Part shown: piece by piece, positions 1-6,072 of the stretch
Numbering within the stretch: position 1 is the first letter of the stretch
How the letters are laid out: each line of letters starts with the position of its first letter
Source of the DNA: CAZXVU01 sp964644465
GTDB lineage: Bacteria > Chlamydiota > Chlamydiia > Chlamydiales > SM23-39
Length of the DNA stretch: 12,948 nucleotides
Direction of reading: 5' to 3'
Assembly (NCBI GenBank): GCA_964644465.1
Contig: CAZXVU010000056.1
Span: forward strand, 1 to 12,948
Translations under genes and position numbers: made by a program
Notes under the pieces: model-generated
Database searches by the model: none
What the model was told of the DNA's origin: nothing
Seen by the model: the letters and a program-made list of their open reading frames with translations, nothing else

Positions 1-1449
1 GTCCAACCTCCTTCTCTCGAAGAGAGCGTCTCCCTCCTCAATGGATTGAAAGGAAAATACGAAGAGCACCACAAATGCGTCTATACCGATGCGGCTGTCA
101 AAGCGGCCGTCTATCAGTCTGAACGATACATATCCGGCAGGTTCCTCCCCGATAAAGCGATCGACTTGCTCGATGAAGCCGGAGCGAAAGCCCGCATTTC
201 CATGATGCATCAGCCTCCTCACTTGAGCCAGCTGGAAACGCAGATTGAAGAGGCCCGTATCGCGAAAGATGAAGCGATCGGCCGGCAGGAATATGAAAAA
301 GCGGCCAAGCTGCGCGATTCGGAAAAAACACTGCGAGAGGAAATGCAGAAATCCCGCGCTGATTGGGAATCCCATAAAGATGAGCATCAGGCGATCGTCG
401 ATGAAGAAGATATCGCCAACATCGTGGCAAAACAAACAGGCATTCCTGTGACCCGTTTGACTGAAGGGGAAACGGAAAAAGTCCTCAAGATGGAAGAGTC
501 TCTTAAAACAAGAATCATCGGCCAAGACGACGCGCTCAGCACAGTTTGCCGCGCGATCCGAAGAAGCAGAGCCGATATCAAAGATCCGAACCGACCGATC
601 GGGGCCTTCCTCTTCCTCGGGCCTACGGGCGTCGGAAAAACGCATTTAGCCCGTTTATTGGCCTCGCACCTGTTCGGCGGGGAAGACGCCCTCATTCAAG
701 TCGATATGTCGGAATACATGGAGAAATTCGCGATCAGCCGCATGACGGGATCTCCTCCAGGCTATGTCGGTTATGAAGAAGGCGGACAGCTCACAGAACA
801 GGTTCGCAGACGCCCCTATTGCGTAGTCTTATTCGACGAAGTGGAAAAAGCCCACCCCGATGTCATGAACCTCCTCCTCCAGATTCTGGAAGAAGGACGT
901 CTCACAGACTCTGTCGGCCGCAAGATCGACTTCCGCAATACGATCATCATCATGACCTCGAACCTCGGGGCTGACTTGATCCGCAAATCGACCGAAGTTG
1001 GATTTGGCGCGAAAGAAAGTCTGATGGATTATAAATCGATGCAAGACAAGATCGAAGGATCTGTCAAGAAACACTTCAAACCTGAATTCATCAACCGTCT
1101 CGACGGCCTTGTCATCTTCCGCACCCTCGACAAGACCGCGTTGCGCCTCGTCGTCGATCTCGAGTTCAAAAAACTCCAAGGCAGACTGGCCCGCAAAAAC
1201 ATTGAAGTCGTCATTGACGATGCAGCCCGCGATTACCTCGTCGAAAAAGGATATCTGCCGGAAATGGGCGCGAGACCTCTCCGCCGCATGATCGAGCAAT
1301 ACCTCGAAGATCCATTAGCGGAGAAGCTGCTCCATCAGCCCAATGTCGCGAAGAAATTCCTCGTCTCTGCCAAAGACGGGAATATCATTTTCATCGACCA
1401 AGAACCCACTGCTCCGCATAAGGAAGAGGCATTAGCTAAAAAGAGCTAA
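1..1449 (+). CDS. clpC: ATP-dependent Clp protease ATPase subunit ClpC, 3' part
   Basis: Partial gene; the frame is open from base 1, so the N-terminus and most of the first ATPase domain lie upstream of the window. Visible in order: the end of AAA+ domain 1 (RFLPDKAIDLLDEAGAKAR), a short middle domain with a UVR-type motif (about bases 247-345), then a complete second AAA+ domain. That domain has Walker A GPTGVGKT (619-642), Walker B VVLFDEVEKAHPD (near 823-860), sensor TSNLGAD and the arginine-finger region PEFINRLD, followed by the small domain (GARPLRRMIEQYLEDPLAEKLL). The UVR motif and lack of a long coiled-coil M domain point to ClpC rather than ClpB. ClpC unfolds proteins for the ClpP peptidase in the cytosol. 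The last residues, EEALAKKS, reappear as two short copies further right (see the repeats). Stop TAA at 1447-1449. Confidence 0.95.
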   Translation, partial: VQPPSLEESVSLLNGLKGKYEEHHKCVYTDAAVKAAVYQSERYISGRFLPDKAIDLLDEAGAKARISMMHQPPHLSQLETQIEEARIAKDEAIGRQEYEKAAKLRDSEKTLREEMQKSRADWESHKDEHQAIVDEEDIANIVAKQTGIPVTRLTEGETEKVLKMEESLKTRIIGQDDALSTVCRAIRRSRADIKDPNRPIGAFLFLGPTGVGKTHLARLLASHLFGGEDALIQVDMSEYMEKFAISRMTGSPPGYVGYEEGGQLTEQVRRRPYCVVLFDEVEKAHPDVMNLLLQILEEGRLTDSVGRKIDFRNTIIIMTSNLGADLIRKSTEVGFGAKESLMDYKSMQDKIEGSVKKHFKPEFINRLDGLVIFRTLDKTALRLVVDLEFKKLQGRLARKNIEVVIDDAARDYLVEKGYLPEMGARPLRRMIEQYLEDPLAEKLLHQPNVAKKFLVSAKDGNIIFIDQEPTAPHKEEALAKKS

Positions 1450-1450
1450 T
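1431..1450. repeat. Perfect inverted repeat over the clpC stop codon (att-like core A)
   Basis: ATTAGCT-AAAAAG-AGCTAAT: two perfect 7-bp arms around a 6-bp spacer, spanning the last codons and stop of clpC. The 15-base core TAGCTAAAAAGAGCT is repeated exactly at 2836-2850 and 3996-4010. The geometry resembles a tyrosine-recombinase core site. It could equally be a weak terminator hairpin, since it is followed by ATTTTC. The role is inference. Confidence 0.5.
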
Positions 1451-1460
1451 ATTTTCACCT

Positions 1461-2375
1461 ATGTCTTCTATTTGCTCTTCTTTTTCAACGCATCCTCTTA
1501 CCCATGTAAAAATGGATGCAAAAAGCTTCAACCATCTCATCATCAAAAAGGTTCGCTCTTTCCATCCGAAACCAGGCATTCGAAAAGATGATTGGAACAA
1601 AGTAGCAGACGCCCTAAGAGAAATTTTTCAAAGAACTCTAAATGTTCTTCTATATAGAGATACATTCGATATCCTGATCTCCGATGCAACCAATGAAGTA
1701 TTCCGAGTTTGTGGAGAGCACCCCCAACTAAATTCTATCCTGTCAAAAGTATTGAAAACGTATAGGAATACATTTGAAGACATTACAATACGCTCACTGG
1801 ATGACATGCAATTCAAAGAGCTTTTAATCCTTTACCATCATCTGATTAAAAAGACTATGAATCCCAATTCCAATTACAGAAAGCGCTTTCTCGAGAACTG
1901 GCCTCTAGAAAGCAAGCCCACCTTTGATTTTCGCGACGTCGATATCGAGCTCGATTTAGAAACCATCTCTCAAATCTATCAAAAATCTGGCGTACTACAA
2001 TTAAGAGAACTCAACCCAGATGCAAGAGTTTTAATCATCGGTTGTGGAAATGGACGATTTTCCAATGATGGAAATAGCCTGTTAGAATATGGATTGAAAG
2101 CTCAGGCTAAGTATTCTTTAGCTCACAATCATCCTCGGAATGTGGTCACTGTTGATGCAGATCTTACGGCCAATCCAACGATTGTTGCCGTAGTTGGCTT
2201 TCAGCCTATTTCGCGTCTCTTCAAGTATCACAGATTTGATAGGATCCTTCTAGAAGATTTCAGTCTTGAAGCAATGAACGAATTTTTGCTCGAGGATCTA
2301 AAAAAACTCCTCAGCAGGAATGGAATCATTCGCGATAAATATAGAGTTCTTTTTTCCAAAGACCCCACAAGCTAA
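1461..2375 (+). CDS. Class I SAM methyltransferase-like protein, target unknown
   Basis: 304 residues. The N-terminal half (about 1-170) is charged and helical with no motif I recognise. The C-terminal part has a Rossmann methyltransferase signature: RVLIIGCGNGRF (189-200) as motif I, VVTVDADLTANPTIVAVVG (228-246) with the acidic residue after strand 2 and an NPxIVA loop, and FDRILLEDF (259-267) as strand 4. The order and spacing fit a SAM-dependent methyltransferase, though it may be degenerate. It begins 11 bases after the clpC stop with no recognisable Shine-Dalgarno; an in-frame ATG at 1512 is an alternative start, also without one. It is AT-richer than clpC and bounded by AGCTAA on both sides (1444-1449, 2370-2375), so it looks inserted. 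Its stop overlaps the stop of the antisense remnant to its right. Confidence 0.6.
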   Translation: MSSICSSFSTHPLTHVKMDAKSFNHLIIKKVRSFHPKPGIRKDDWNKVADALREIFQRTLNVLLYRDTFDILISDATNEVFRVCGEHPQLNSILSKVLKTYRNTFEDITIRSLDDMQFKELLILYHHLIKKTMNPNSNYRKRFLENWPLESKPTFDFRDVDIELDLETISQIYQKSGVLQLRELNPDARVLIIGCGNGRFSNDGNSLLEYGLKAQAKYSLAHNHPRNVVTVDADLTANPTIVAVVGFQPISRLFKYHRFDRILLEDFSLEAMNEFLLEDLKKLLSRNGIIRDKYRVLFSKDPTS

Positions 2376-2440
2376 CTGGAAAACAATTTCGCTTGTTCTA
2401 CCAAGCCGTCTACTTCTTTGAGTAGATATAGATCGAAGGC
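2372..2440 (-). pseudogene. Remnant: C-terminal end of the 4009-4533 gene family
   Basis: Read on the minus strand, this ends FDLYLLKEVDGLVEQAKLFS then S and stop TAG. The intact gene at 4009-4533 ends FDLNLLKEVDAMLEHAKLFT then Y and TAG, with the stop in the same place. The DNA is also closely alike (2372-2438 against 4009-4075). Upstream of this point the similarity fades and no start exists in frame, so only the last 22 or so codons survive. In both copies the stop overlaps the stop of a convergent plus-strand reading frame within AGCTAA. Confidence 0.75.
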
Positions 2441-2458
2441 CCTAAAGAAACCGGGACT

Positions 2459-2713
2459 CTAGGGGATATGCCCGTTCCAACCAAGTTCTTCGAACAGATT
2501 AGATACGATTTCGTTCGGTATTTCATTGATCTGAGTGATTCTTGATGAGCAGGGGCAAGTATAAGCTTGTCCAACTGCCTGCTGGTTTTTGAGGACGGAT
2601 ATAATACAGGCGTAATGAAAGTAATGAGGGTCTGGATGTATTGGTCCAGAAACAGAAACAATAAAGCTATCGGGGATCTCTTTGTAACAAATCCCACACG
2701 CGTTAATTGCCAT
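2459..2713 (-). CDS. Small RING-like zinc-finger protein, copy 1
   Basis: 84 residues. Potential metal ligands are C6 and C9 (CGIC), H26, H30, H33 and C36 (PHYFHYACI), and C53 and C55 (CPC). The stretch H-x-F-H-x-x-C-I followed by a CP motif is the signature of RING-H2 fingers. Site 1 (C6, C9, H33, C36) is complete. In site 2 the usual cysteine two residues before H30 is an aspartate, and CPxC is shortened to CPC, so the second metal site is altered. About two thirds identical to the 78-residue protein at 2924-3160 over its first 66 residues. The start is supported by AAGGAG six bases before ATG. No signal peptide or membrane segment. RING-type proteins in chlamydiae are candidate host-directed ubiquitin ligases; E3 activity here is inference. 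The last 15 or so residues diverge from copy 2. Confidence 0.7.
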   Translation of the reverse strand: MAINACGICYKEIPDSFIVSVSGPIHPDPHYFHYACIISVLKNQQAVGQAYTCPCSSRITQINEIPNEIVSNLFEELGWNGHIP

Positions 2714-2740
2714 TGTTATCTCCTTATCTCTATTGTGAAA

Positions 2741-2850
2741 ATAAATATTATACTAAAAAATCCAATTAATTTATATTCGATTTTATTAAAATTATCCCAT
2801 TAAATGGATGTATATCCCTAATAAAGAAGAGGCCCTAGCTAAAAAGAGCT
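2741..2850. repeat. 110-bp direct repeat, copy B: promoter region plus duplicated clpC tail
   Basis: Aligns without gaps to 3901-4010 with 9 mismatches by hand count. The last 44 bases are identical. The left part is AT-rich and lies in front of the minus-strand zinc-finger gene. The right part reads PNKEEALAKKS and stop on the plus strand, a copy of the clpC C-terminus (PHKEEALAKKS). Of 5 differences from clpC over 33 bases, 4 are synonymous, so the copy probably came from a functional but diverged clpC. Confidence 0.85.
2747..2752 (-). promoter_or_regulatory. Putative -10 box TATAAT for zinc-finger gene copy 1
   Basis: Perfect TATAAT on the minus strand, 34 bases upstream of the ATG at 2713, inside the 110-bp repeat. 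The same box occurs in the other copy (3907-3912). No convincing -35 hexamer was found at 16-18 bases; the region is very AT-rich, so a chance match is possible. Confidence 0.4.
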
Positions 2851-2923
2851 GATCTTAAGACCCCTTCCGATGAAGCGCGTCATGGGGACCCAAGGTGACG
2901 GGGGCTTTCGCCGAGCTGCATTC
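2851..2923. other. Short GC-rich stretch of unknown origin
   Basis: This lies between the clpC-tail copy B and the stop of the 78-residue zinc-finger gene. It is markedly richer in G and C (for example GACGGGGGCTTTCGCCGAGC) than the AT-rich DNA on both sides. It contains a small GGC-GAAA-GCC hairpin on the minus strand with no T run. No gene or known RNA is recognised. It may be a scrap of another gene left by rearrangement. Confidence 0.3.
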
Positions 2924-3160
2924 TTACTCAATTTCATCCCACAGAGCAGCTGCGAGTGCGGTTGGTATTCCATTGACATGAGTGATTCTTGATGAGCAAG
3001 GGCAAGTATGAGTTTGTTCTGTTGTCTGCTGACTTTTGAGGACTTTTAAAATACAGACGTAATGAAAAAAATGAGGAATTGGATGTGATGGCCCAGTAAC
3101 AGGAACAAAAAAGTTTTCCGGGACCTCTTTGTAACAAATCCCACATGGGTTAATTGCCAT
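2924..3160 (-). CDS. Small RING-like zinc-finger protein, copy 2
   Basis: 78 residues with potential ligands at the same positions as copy 1: C6, C9, H26, H30, H33, C36, C53, C55. An isoleucine sits where RING-H2 fingers have their third cysteine, so a complete first zinc site and an altered second one are predicted. The C-terminus (ALAAALWDEIE) differs from copy 1. AAGGAG lies six bases before ATG, and the leader is nearly the same as in copy 1. The gene starts 14 bases after the stop of the 232-residue gene and is probably cotranscribed with it from 3901 or so. It is a paralogue created by duplication of the block. Function unknown; a host-directed ubiquitin-pathway role is inference from the fold type and the chlamydial context. 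Confidence 0.7.
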   Translation of the reverse strand: MAINPCGICYKEVPENFFVPVTGPSHPIPHFFHYVCILKVLKSQQTTEQTHTCPCSSRITHVNGIPTALAAALWDEIE

Positions 3161-3174
3161 TGTTATCTCCTTCT

Positions 3175-3873
3175 CTATTGGGAAAGCAAATATGCCGCAG
3201 CCATTAACCGGTGTTCTCCTACAGTCCCAAGATATCCTTCAGTTAAGATTTGGATTAAAAAATCCTCAGACGCTTCAGCCGCCTCTCTTATGAATTCCTC
3301 GGGTATATCATTATTTGCCAGCAGATAAAAAATCGACACGTAATTTCCTGCTCTGGCTTCATCGACGAGGGCTGGGCCTGGTTCCCCTTCCTGAAATTCA
3401 GGATATTGATCATCGGGACTCATCAATGGAGAAAGTAACTTCCGATTGATTTCAATGTGCGCTTGCATATCCAAAGAGATGTTTCCAGGAAGTATTAAAT
3501 CCTCTCCAAACAAGCCCTTCATAATAAGCACTTCATCTTGCTTTATATCATCTTGAATGGCCTGAGCTTCTCGAACGGCGATGGGCTGTGAAGGAGGTGG
3601 AAGATGAACAGGTTCTTTTACCCTTTGGATGTAGTGGGGACGATATCCTGGGATTACACTTGCCAGCTTGCTGCAGGCTAAATTCACTTTTGCTGGATCA
3701 AGTGGCGTTAATTTCCAGTTTCTTAGATTGGCATAGCTATTATCCCAGCACTCAAAACAAAAAAAAGTAGGGGTTAGATCCTTCAAGATCCCCCTATCTA
3801 CAATCACTCCATCTGGGGGATTCCTTTGAAGACATATGGAACACTGCGTTTCAACGGGTCTAAGAGCGGACAT
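3175..3873 (-). CDS. Protein with degenerate RING-like head and ankyrin-like tail
   Basis: 232 residues. The head carries CSIC (C11, C14) and FFCFECW (C39, C42), matching the CxxC and FCxxC pairs that form site 1 of a RING finger. The cysteine and histidine expected before FC are both threonines and only C67 follows, so site 2 is missing. A proline-rich linker (HLPPPSQP, about 89-96) leads to an acidic helical middle. Near residues 167-215, PALVDEARAGNYVSIFYLL and FIREAAEASEDFLIQILTEG look like two weak ankyrin-type helix pairs. No signal peptide. Start ATG at 3871-3873 with a weak AGGA upstream. First gene of a likely two-gene operon with the 78-residue zinc finger. The architecture suggests a eukaryote-like, possibly secreted effector; this is inference and no family name is offered. 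Confidence 0.6.
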   Translation of the reverse strand: MSALRPVETQCSICLQRNPPDGVIVDRGILKDLTPTFFCFECWDNSYANLRNWKLTPLDPAKVNLACSKLASVIPGYRPHYIQRVKEPVHLPPPSQPIAVREAQAIQDDIKQDEVLIMKGLFGEDLILPGNISLDMQAHIEINRKLLSPLMSPDDQYPEFQEGEPGPALVDEARAGNYVSIFYLLANNDIPEEFIREAAEASEDFLIQILTEGYLGTVGEHRLMAAAYLLSQ

Positions 3874-3900
3874 TATATTTGATTCCTATTTGTTTTATAA

Positions 3901-4010
3901 ATAAATATTATAATAAAAAATCTAATTAACTTATATTCGATTCTTTTAAAGTTATCCCAATAAAAAGATGTATATCCCTAATAAAGAAGAGGCCCTAGCT
4001 AAAAAGAGCT
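3901..4010. repeat. 110-bp direct repeat, copy C: promoter region plus duplicated clpC tail
   Basis: Second copy of 2741-2850 (101 of 110 bases equal by hand count). It supplies the upstream region of the 232-residue gene on its left. On its right it ends in the clpC-tail copy PNKEEALAKKS, whose stop TAA (4010-4012) overlaps the TAG of the convergent gene at 4009. The right junction is probably the original one between clpC and that gene, because removing bases 1450-2375 would recreate the same junction at clpC itself. Confidence 0.85.
3907..3912 (-). promoter_or_regulatory. Putative -10 box TATAAT for the 232-residue gene
   Basis: Perfect TATAAT on the minus strand, 33 bases before the ATG at 3873, at the same place in the 110-bp repeat as the box at 2747-2752. 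No clear -35 box. Confidence 0.4.
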
Positions 4011-4533
4011 AATAGGTAAACAATTTCGCATGTTCTAACATGGCGTCTACTTCTTTGAGTAGATTTAGATCGAAGGAACCTTTGACCCCTATTTCTATTT
4101 CTGCATGAGCGCCATAGATTCCCATTGCTTCCCAAGATCCTTTGGGAATGATTCCCTTGTGGCTCGTAAATTCCGCTTCCATCATTTCTGTAGTCTCTAT
4201 GATAACCCCAAATTTCTCCCTCATTGAACGGGTAGCAGGGCCCCCTTCAGAAAAAGAAAAAAGAACCTTATTTCGAAGTCCATCCACTTGGCTGCTCAAT
4301 CCTTGCATCTCGCCTCGGATCTTTTGAAATAACCGGCTGCATGCATCGGACTTAGGAAGAAGGGCTACTTGCTGCTGATAGAGTTGCATTTGATGATTAT
4401 AATCTGAGATCATCGCATTTAAAGAGGGGAGCTCGCGCAACACAATGCCTGATTCCATTTGAAAGAGTCTATGACGATCTTGGGAAATCCCTTTCGCCAG
4501 GGAAATTAAATCGTTGGTTAAATTACTTGCCAT
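4009..4533 (-). CDS. Hypothetical helical protein, paralogue of the next gene
   Basis: 174 residues, not recognised. Predicted mostly helical, with no signal peptide, no membrane segment and one cysteine. It shares a pattern with the 188-residue protein upstream: NLTNDLISLA at the N-terminus, an I-x-x-Y-x-x-Q core, GGPATRSMREKF against GPPALRTEEVKRKF, a shared KGxIP element (HKGIIP / YKGPIP) and a helical end. The start is supported by AGGTGA five bases before ATG, and that sequence overlaps the stop of the upstream gene, suggesting coupled translation. The stop TAG lies within the AGCTAA of clpC-tail copy C. A third, broken member lies at 2372-2440, so this is a locally expanded family. Function unknown. 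Confidence 0.7.
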   Translation of the reverse strand: MASNLTNDLISLAKGISQDRHRLFQMESGIVLRELPSLNAMISDYNHQMQLYQQQVALLPKSDACSRLFQKIRGEMQGLSSQVDGLRNKVLFSFSEGGPATRSMREKFGVIIETTEMMEAEFTSHKGIIPKGSWEAMGIYGAHAEIEIGVKGSFDLNLLKEVDAMLEHAKLFTY

Positions 4534-4540
4534 ATTTCAC

Positions 4541-5107
4541 CTAAAATAAAATGGTCACTTGAAGAGGGGGATTCGCATATTTTCCAACATTGATTGCCAT
4601 TTCGGAAAGAACTAAAGTCAATCTTCTAGAGACAGGATCTTCTAATCCTATTCGGGTTGCTGCATTTTCATAAGCAATCACCACTTCCAAACATTCACTG
4701 ATCGGAATAGGGCCTTTATACTTACTAAATACTCCCTCAATTCGTCCCAAAACGCTTTCGGCAAAAGCAAATTTGCGCTTCACTTCTTCTGTTCTCAGAG
4801 CTGGTGGACCAGCGATCGCAGTGATCCATTTCTCTCTTAATGATGCGAGCTCACTTTTTAACCTTTGAAGTTGAGCCAAAGCATTTCTATAAGAAGAAGA
4901 ATCCGAATAAATATTTAAGCATTGTAATTGTCTTTCATAATTTCCAATCGTCCGCCGAACTCTAGGAATACTTAGAGCAGATGTTGACAAATGTCTCGAT
5001 GTCATATCCGCGGATACTAAAGAATGGACATGCTCAGATTCTTGGCCCATTTTCTCTGCGAGAGTAATTAAATTAGTCCTCAAATTAACAGTCATTATAT
5101 TCGCCAT
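4541..5107 (-). CDS. Hypothetical helical protein, first gene of the paralogous pair
   Basis: 188 residues, not recognised. The N-terminus NLRTNLITLAEKMGQE aligns with NLTNDLISLAKGISQD of the 174-residue protein, and GPPALR...KRKF, F-x-x-YKGPIP and the last helices align too. Charged heptad-like helices in the middle (LAQLQRLKSELASLREKW) could form a coiled coil. No export signal. ATG at 5105-5107 is taken as the start; a second ATG four codons on (5095) is also possible, and neither has a Shine-Dalgarno. A good promoter lies directly upstream, so this gene probably heads the operon with the 174-residue gene 7 bases downstream. Confidence 0.7.
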   Translation of the reverse strand: MANIMTVNLRTNLITLAEKMGQESEHVHSLVSADMTSRHLSTSALSIPRVRRTIGNYERQLQCLNIYSDSSSYRNALAQLQRLKSELASLREKWITAIAGPPALRTEEVKRKFAFAESVLGRIEGVFSKYKGPIPISECLEVVIAYENAATRIGLEDPVSRRLTLVLSEMAINVGKYANPPLQVTILF

Positions 5108-5128
5108 TTTTTGTTTAATTTACCGAAT

Positions 5129-5157
5129 ATTTTATTCAATTTTATTACAAAAATCAA
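5129..5157 (-). promoter_or_regulatory. Sigma70-type promoter for the paralogous pair
   Basis: On the minus strand: TTGATT (5157-5152), 17-bp spacer, TAAAAT (5134-5129). Predicted start near 5122, about 15 bases before the ATG at 5107. Four of six and five of six consensus bases with ideal spacing. The surrounding DNA is AT-rich, which raises the chance of a false match. Confidence 0.55.
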
Positions 5158-5244
5158 TCTAAAATTAACAGTTTACACTACTAACTTTCTCTTTAAAAAA
5201 ATGGCAGATCCGGATAAAAAATTTGCTCTCAAAAAGAGGCATCT

Positions 5245-5972
5245 ATGAAAATGTTCATCGCTCTATTGTTCATCCCCTTCCTTCTTTACAGTGAAATCCG
5301 CGAAATTTACTCGATTCAAGAAATTGAGAGAGAGTGGGATAGCGGCACGCTATTCCTGCTCGACCTCGATAATACAGTCATGGAACCGGTGCAAACTCTG
5401 GGTTCCGATCAATGGTTCCAATACCGGAAAAACCAATATTTAAAATGGGATTTTTCCTCTCAAGAAGCTTTAGAAATGGCCTTAGCGGAATGGATGGCTG
5501 TACAAAATCTCACTGAGGTAAAAACTGTAGAACCTTCCACACGCGATTGGATCGAAAATCTTCAAAAACAGCCTATGATTGTGATGGGACTGACCACTCG
5601 GGGACTCGGACTTGCAAGGACATCCCTGGAGCAGCTCGATCGACTTGGGATCGATCTTTCAAAAACTGCGCCCGTTCAAAAGGAGAGTTTTTTTCTGAAC
5701 GAACAAGGCGTCCTTTATCGAAAGGGAGTTCTCTTCACAGCCGGAACAAACAAAGGAAAAACCCTCTTCCATTTCTTAGAAGAGCATCAGATTTTTCCCA
5801 AGAAAATCGTATTTATCGATGATAAAGAGAAGTATTTGCACGATCTCGGTCAAATCTGTGAAGAAAAGGGAATCCCCTATTTGGGCCTCCGGTACGGATT
5901 TCTTGATGAAAAGGTGAATAACTTTTCACCCGAGTTAACGGCTATCCAATGGGAGCATTTTGGCAAGCTGAT
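5245..5972 (+). CDS. Secreted HAD-superfamily hydrolase-like protein (DUF2608-like), 3' end in gap
   Basis: 242 readable residues before the run of N. A hydrophobic N-terminus (MKMFIALLFIPFLLYSEI) looks like a signal peptide, placing the protein in the periplasm or beyond. HAD motifs follow in order: LLDLDNTV (D40, D42), MGLTTRG (around 117), a lysine region NKGKTL (169-174) and VFIDDKEKYLHDL (D192, D193). These are the nucleophile, threonine, lysine and acidic motifs of a phosphatase-type HAD fold. The overall pattern resembles the DUF2608 family known from intracellular bacteria such as Legionella and chlamydiae; the substrate is unknown. Start supported by AGAGG five bases before ATG. Only the last residues should be missing. 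It converges with the HTH-ptsN gene across the gap. Confidence 0.75.
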
Positions 5973-6072
5973 NNNNNNNNNNNNNNNNNNNNNNNNNNNN
6001 NNNNNNNNNNNNNNNNNNNNNNNNNNNNNNNNNNNNNNNNNNNNNNNNNNNNNNNNNNNNNNNNNNNNNNNN
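5973..6072. other. Assembly gap (100 N)
   Basis: Exactly 100 N, a conventional placeholder for a scaffold gap of unknown length. It hides the 3' ends of two convergent genes and any terminator between them. Confidence 0.98.

Noticed and set aside
829..1299. 156-codon open frame on the minus strand
   Set aside because: Shadow of clpC; the plus frame has Walker and sensor motifs.
1..1449. Assignment as ClpB
   Set aside because: The middle region is short with a UVR-type motif instead of the long ClpB coiled coil.
2410..2697. 95-codon minus frame over the zinc-finger gene
   Set aside because: Different frame of the 84-residue gene, which is supported by its paralogue, ligand pattern and Shine-Dalgarno.
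2567..2803. 78-codon plus-strand frame
   Set aside because: Antisense to the zinc-finger gene and running into the AT-rich promoter; no ribosome site and no counterpart in the duplicated copy.
2808..2852. Mini-frame MYIPNKEEALAKKS (also at 3968-4012)
   Set aside because: It has ATG and stop, but no ribosome site and lies in the promoter of a minus-strand gene. Better explained as a copied clpC tail.
5973..6072. Open frames that run through the N stretch on both strands
   Set aside because: The Ns code for nothing known. Residues beyond the gap cannot be assigned, so both genes are ended at the gap edge.
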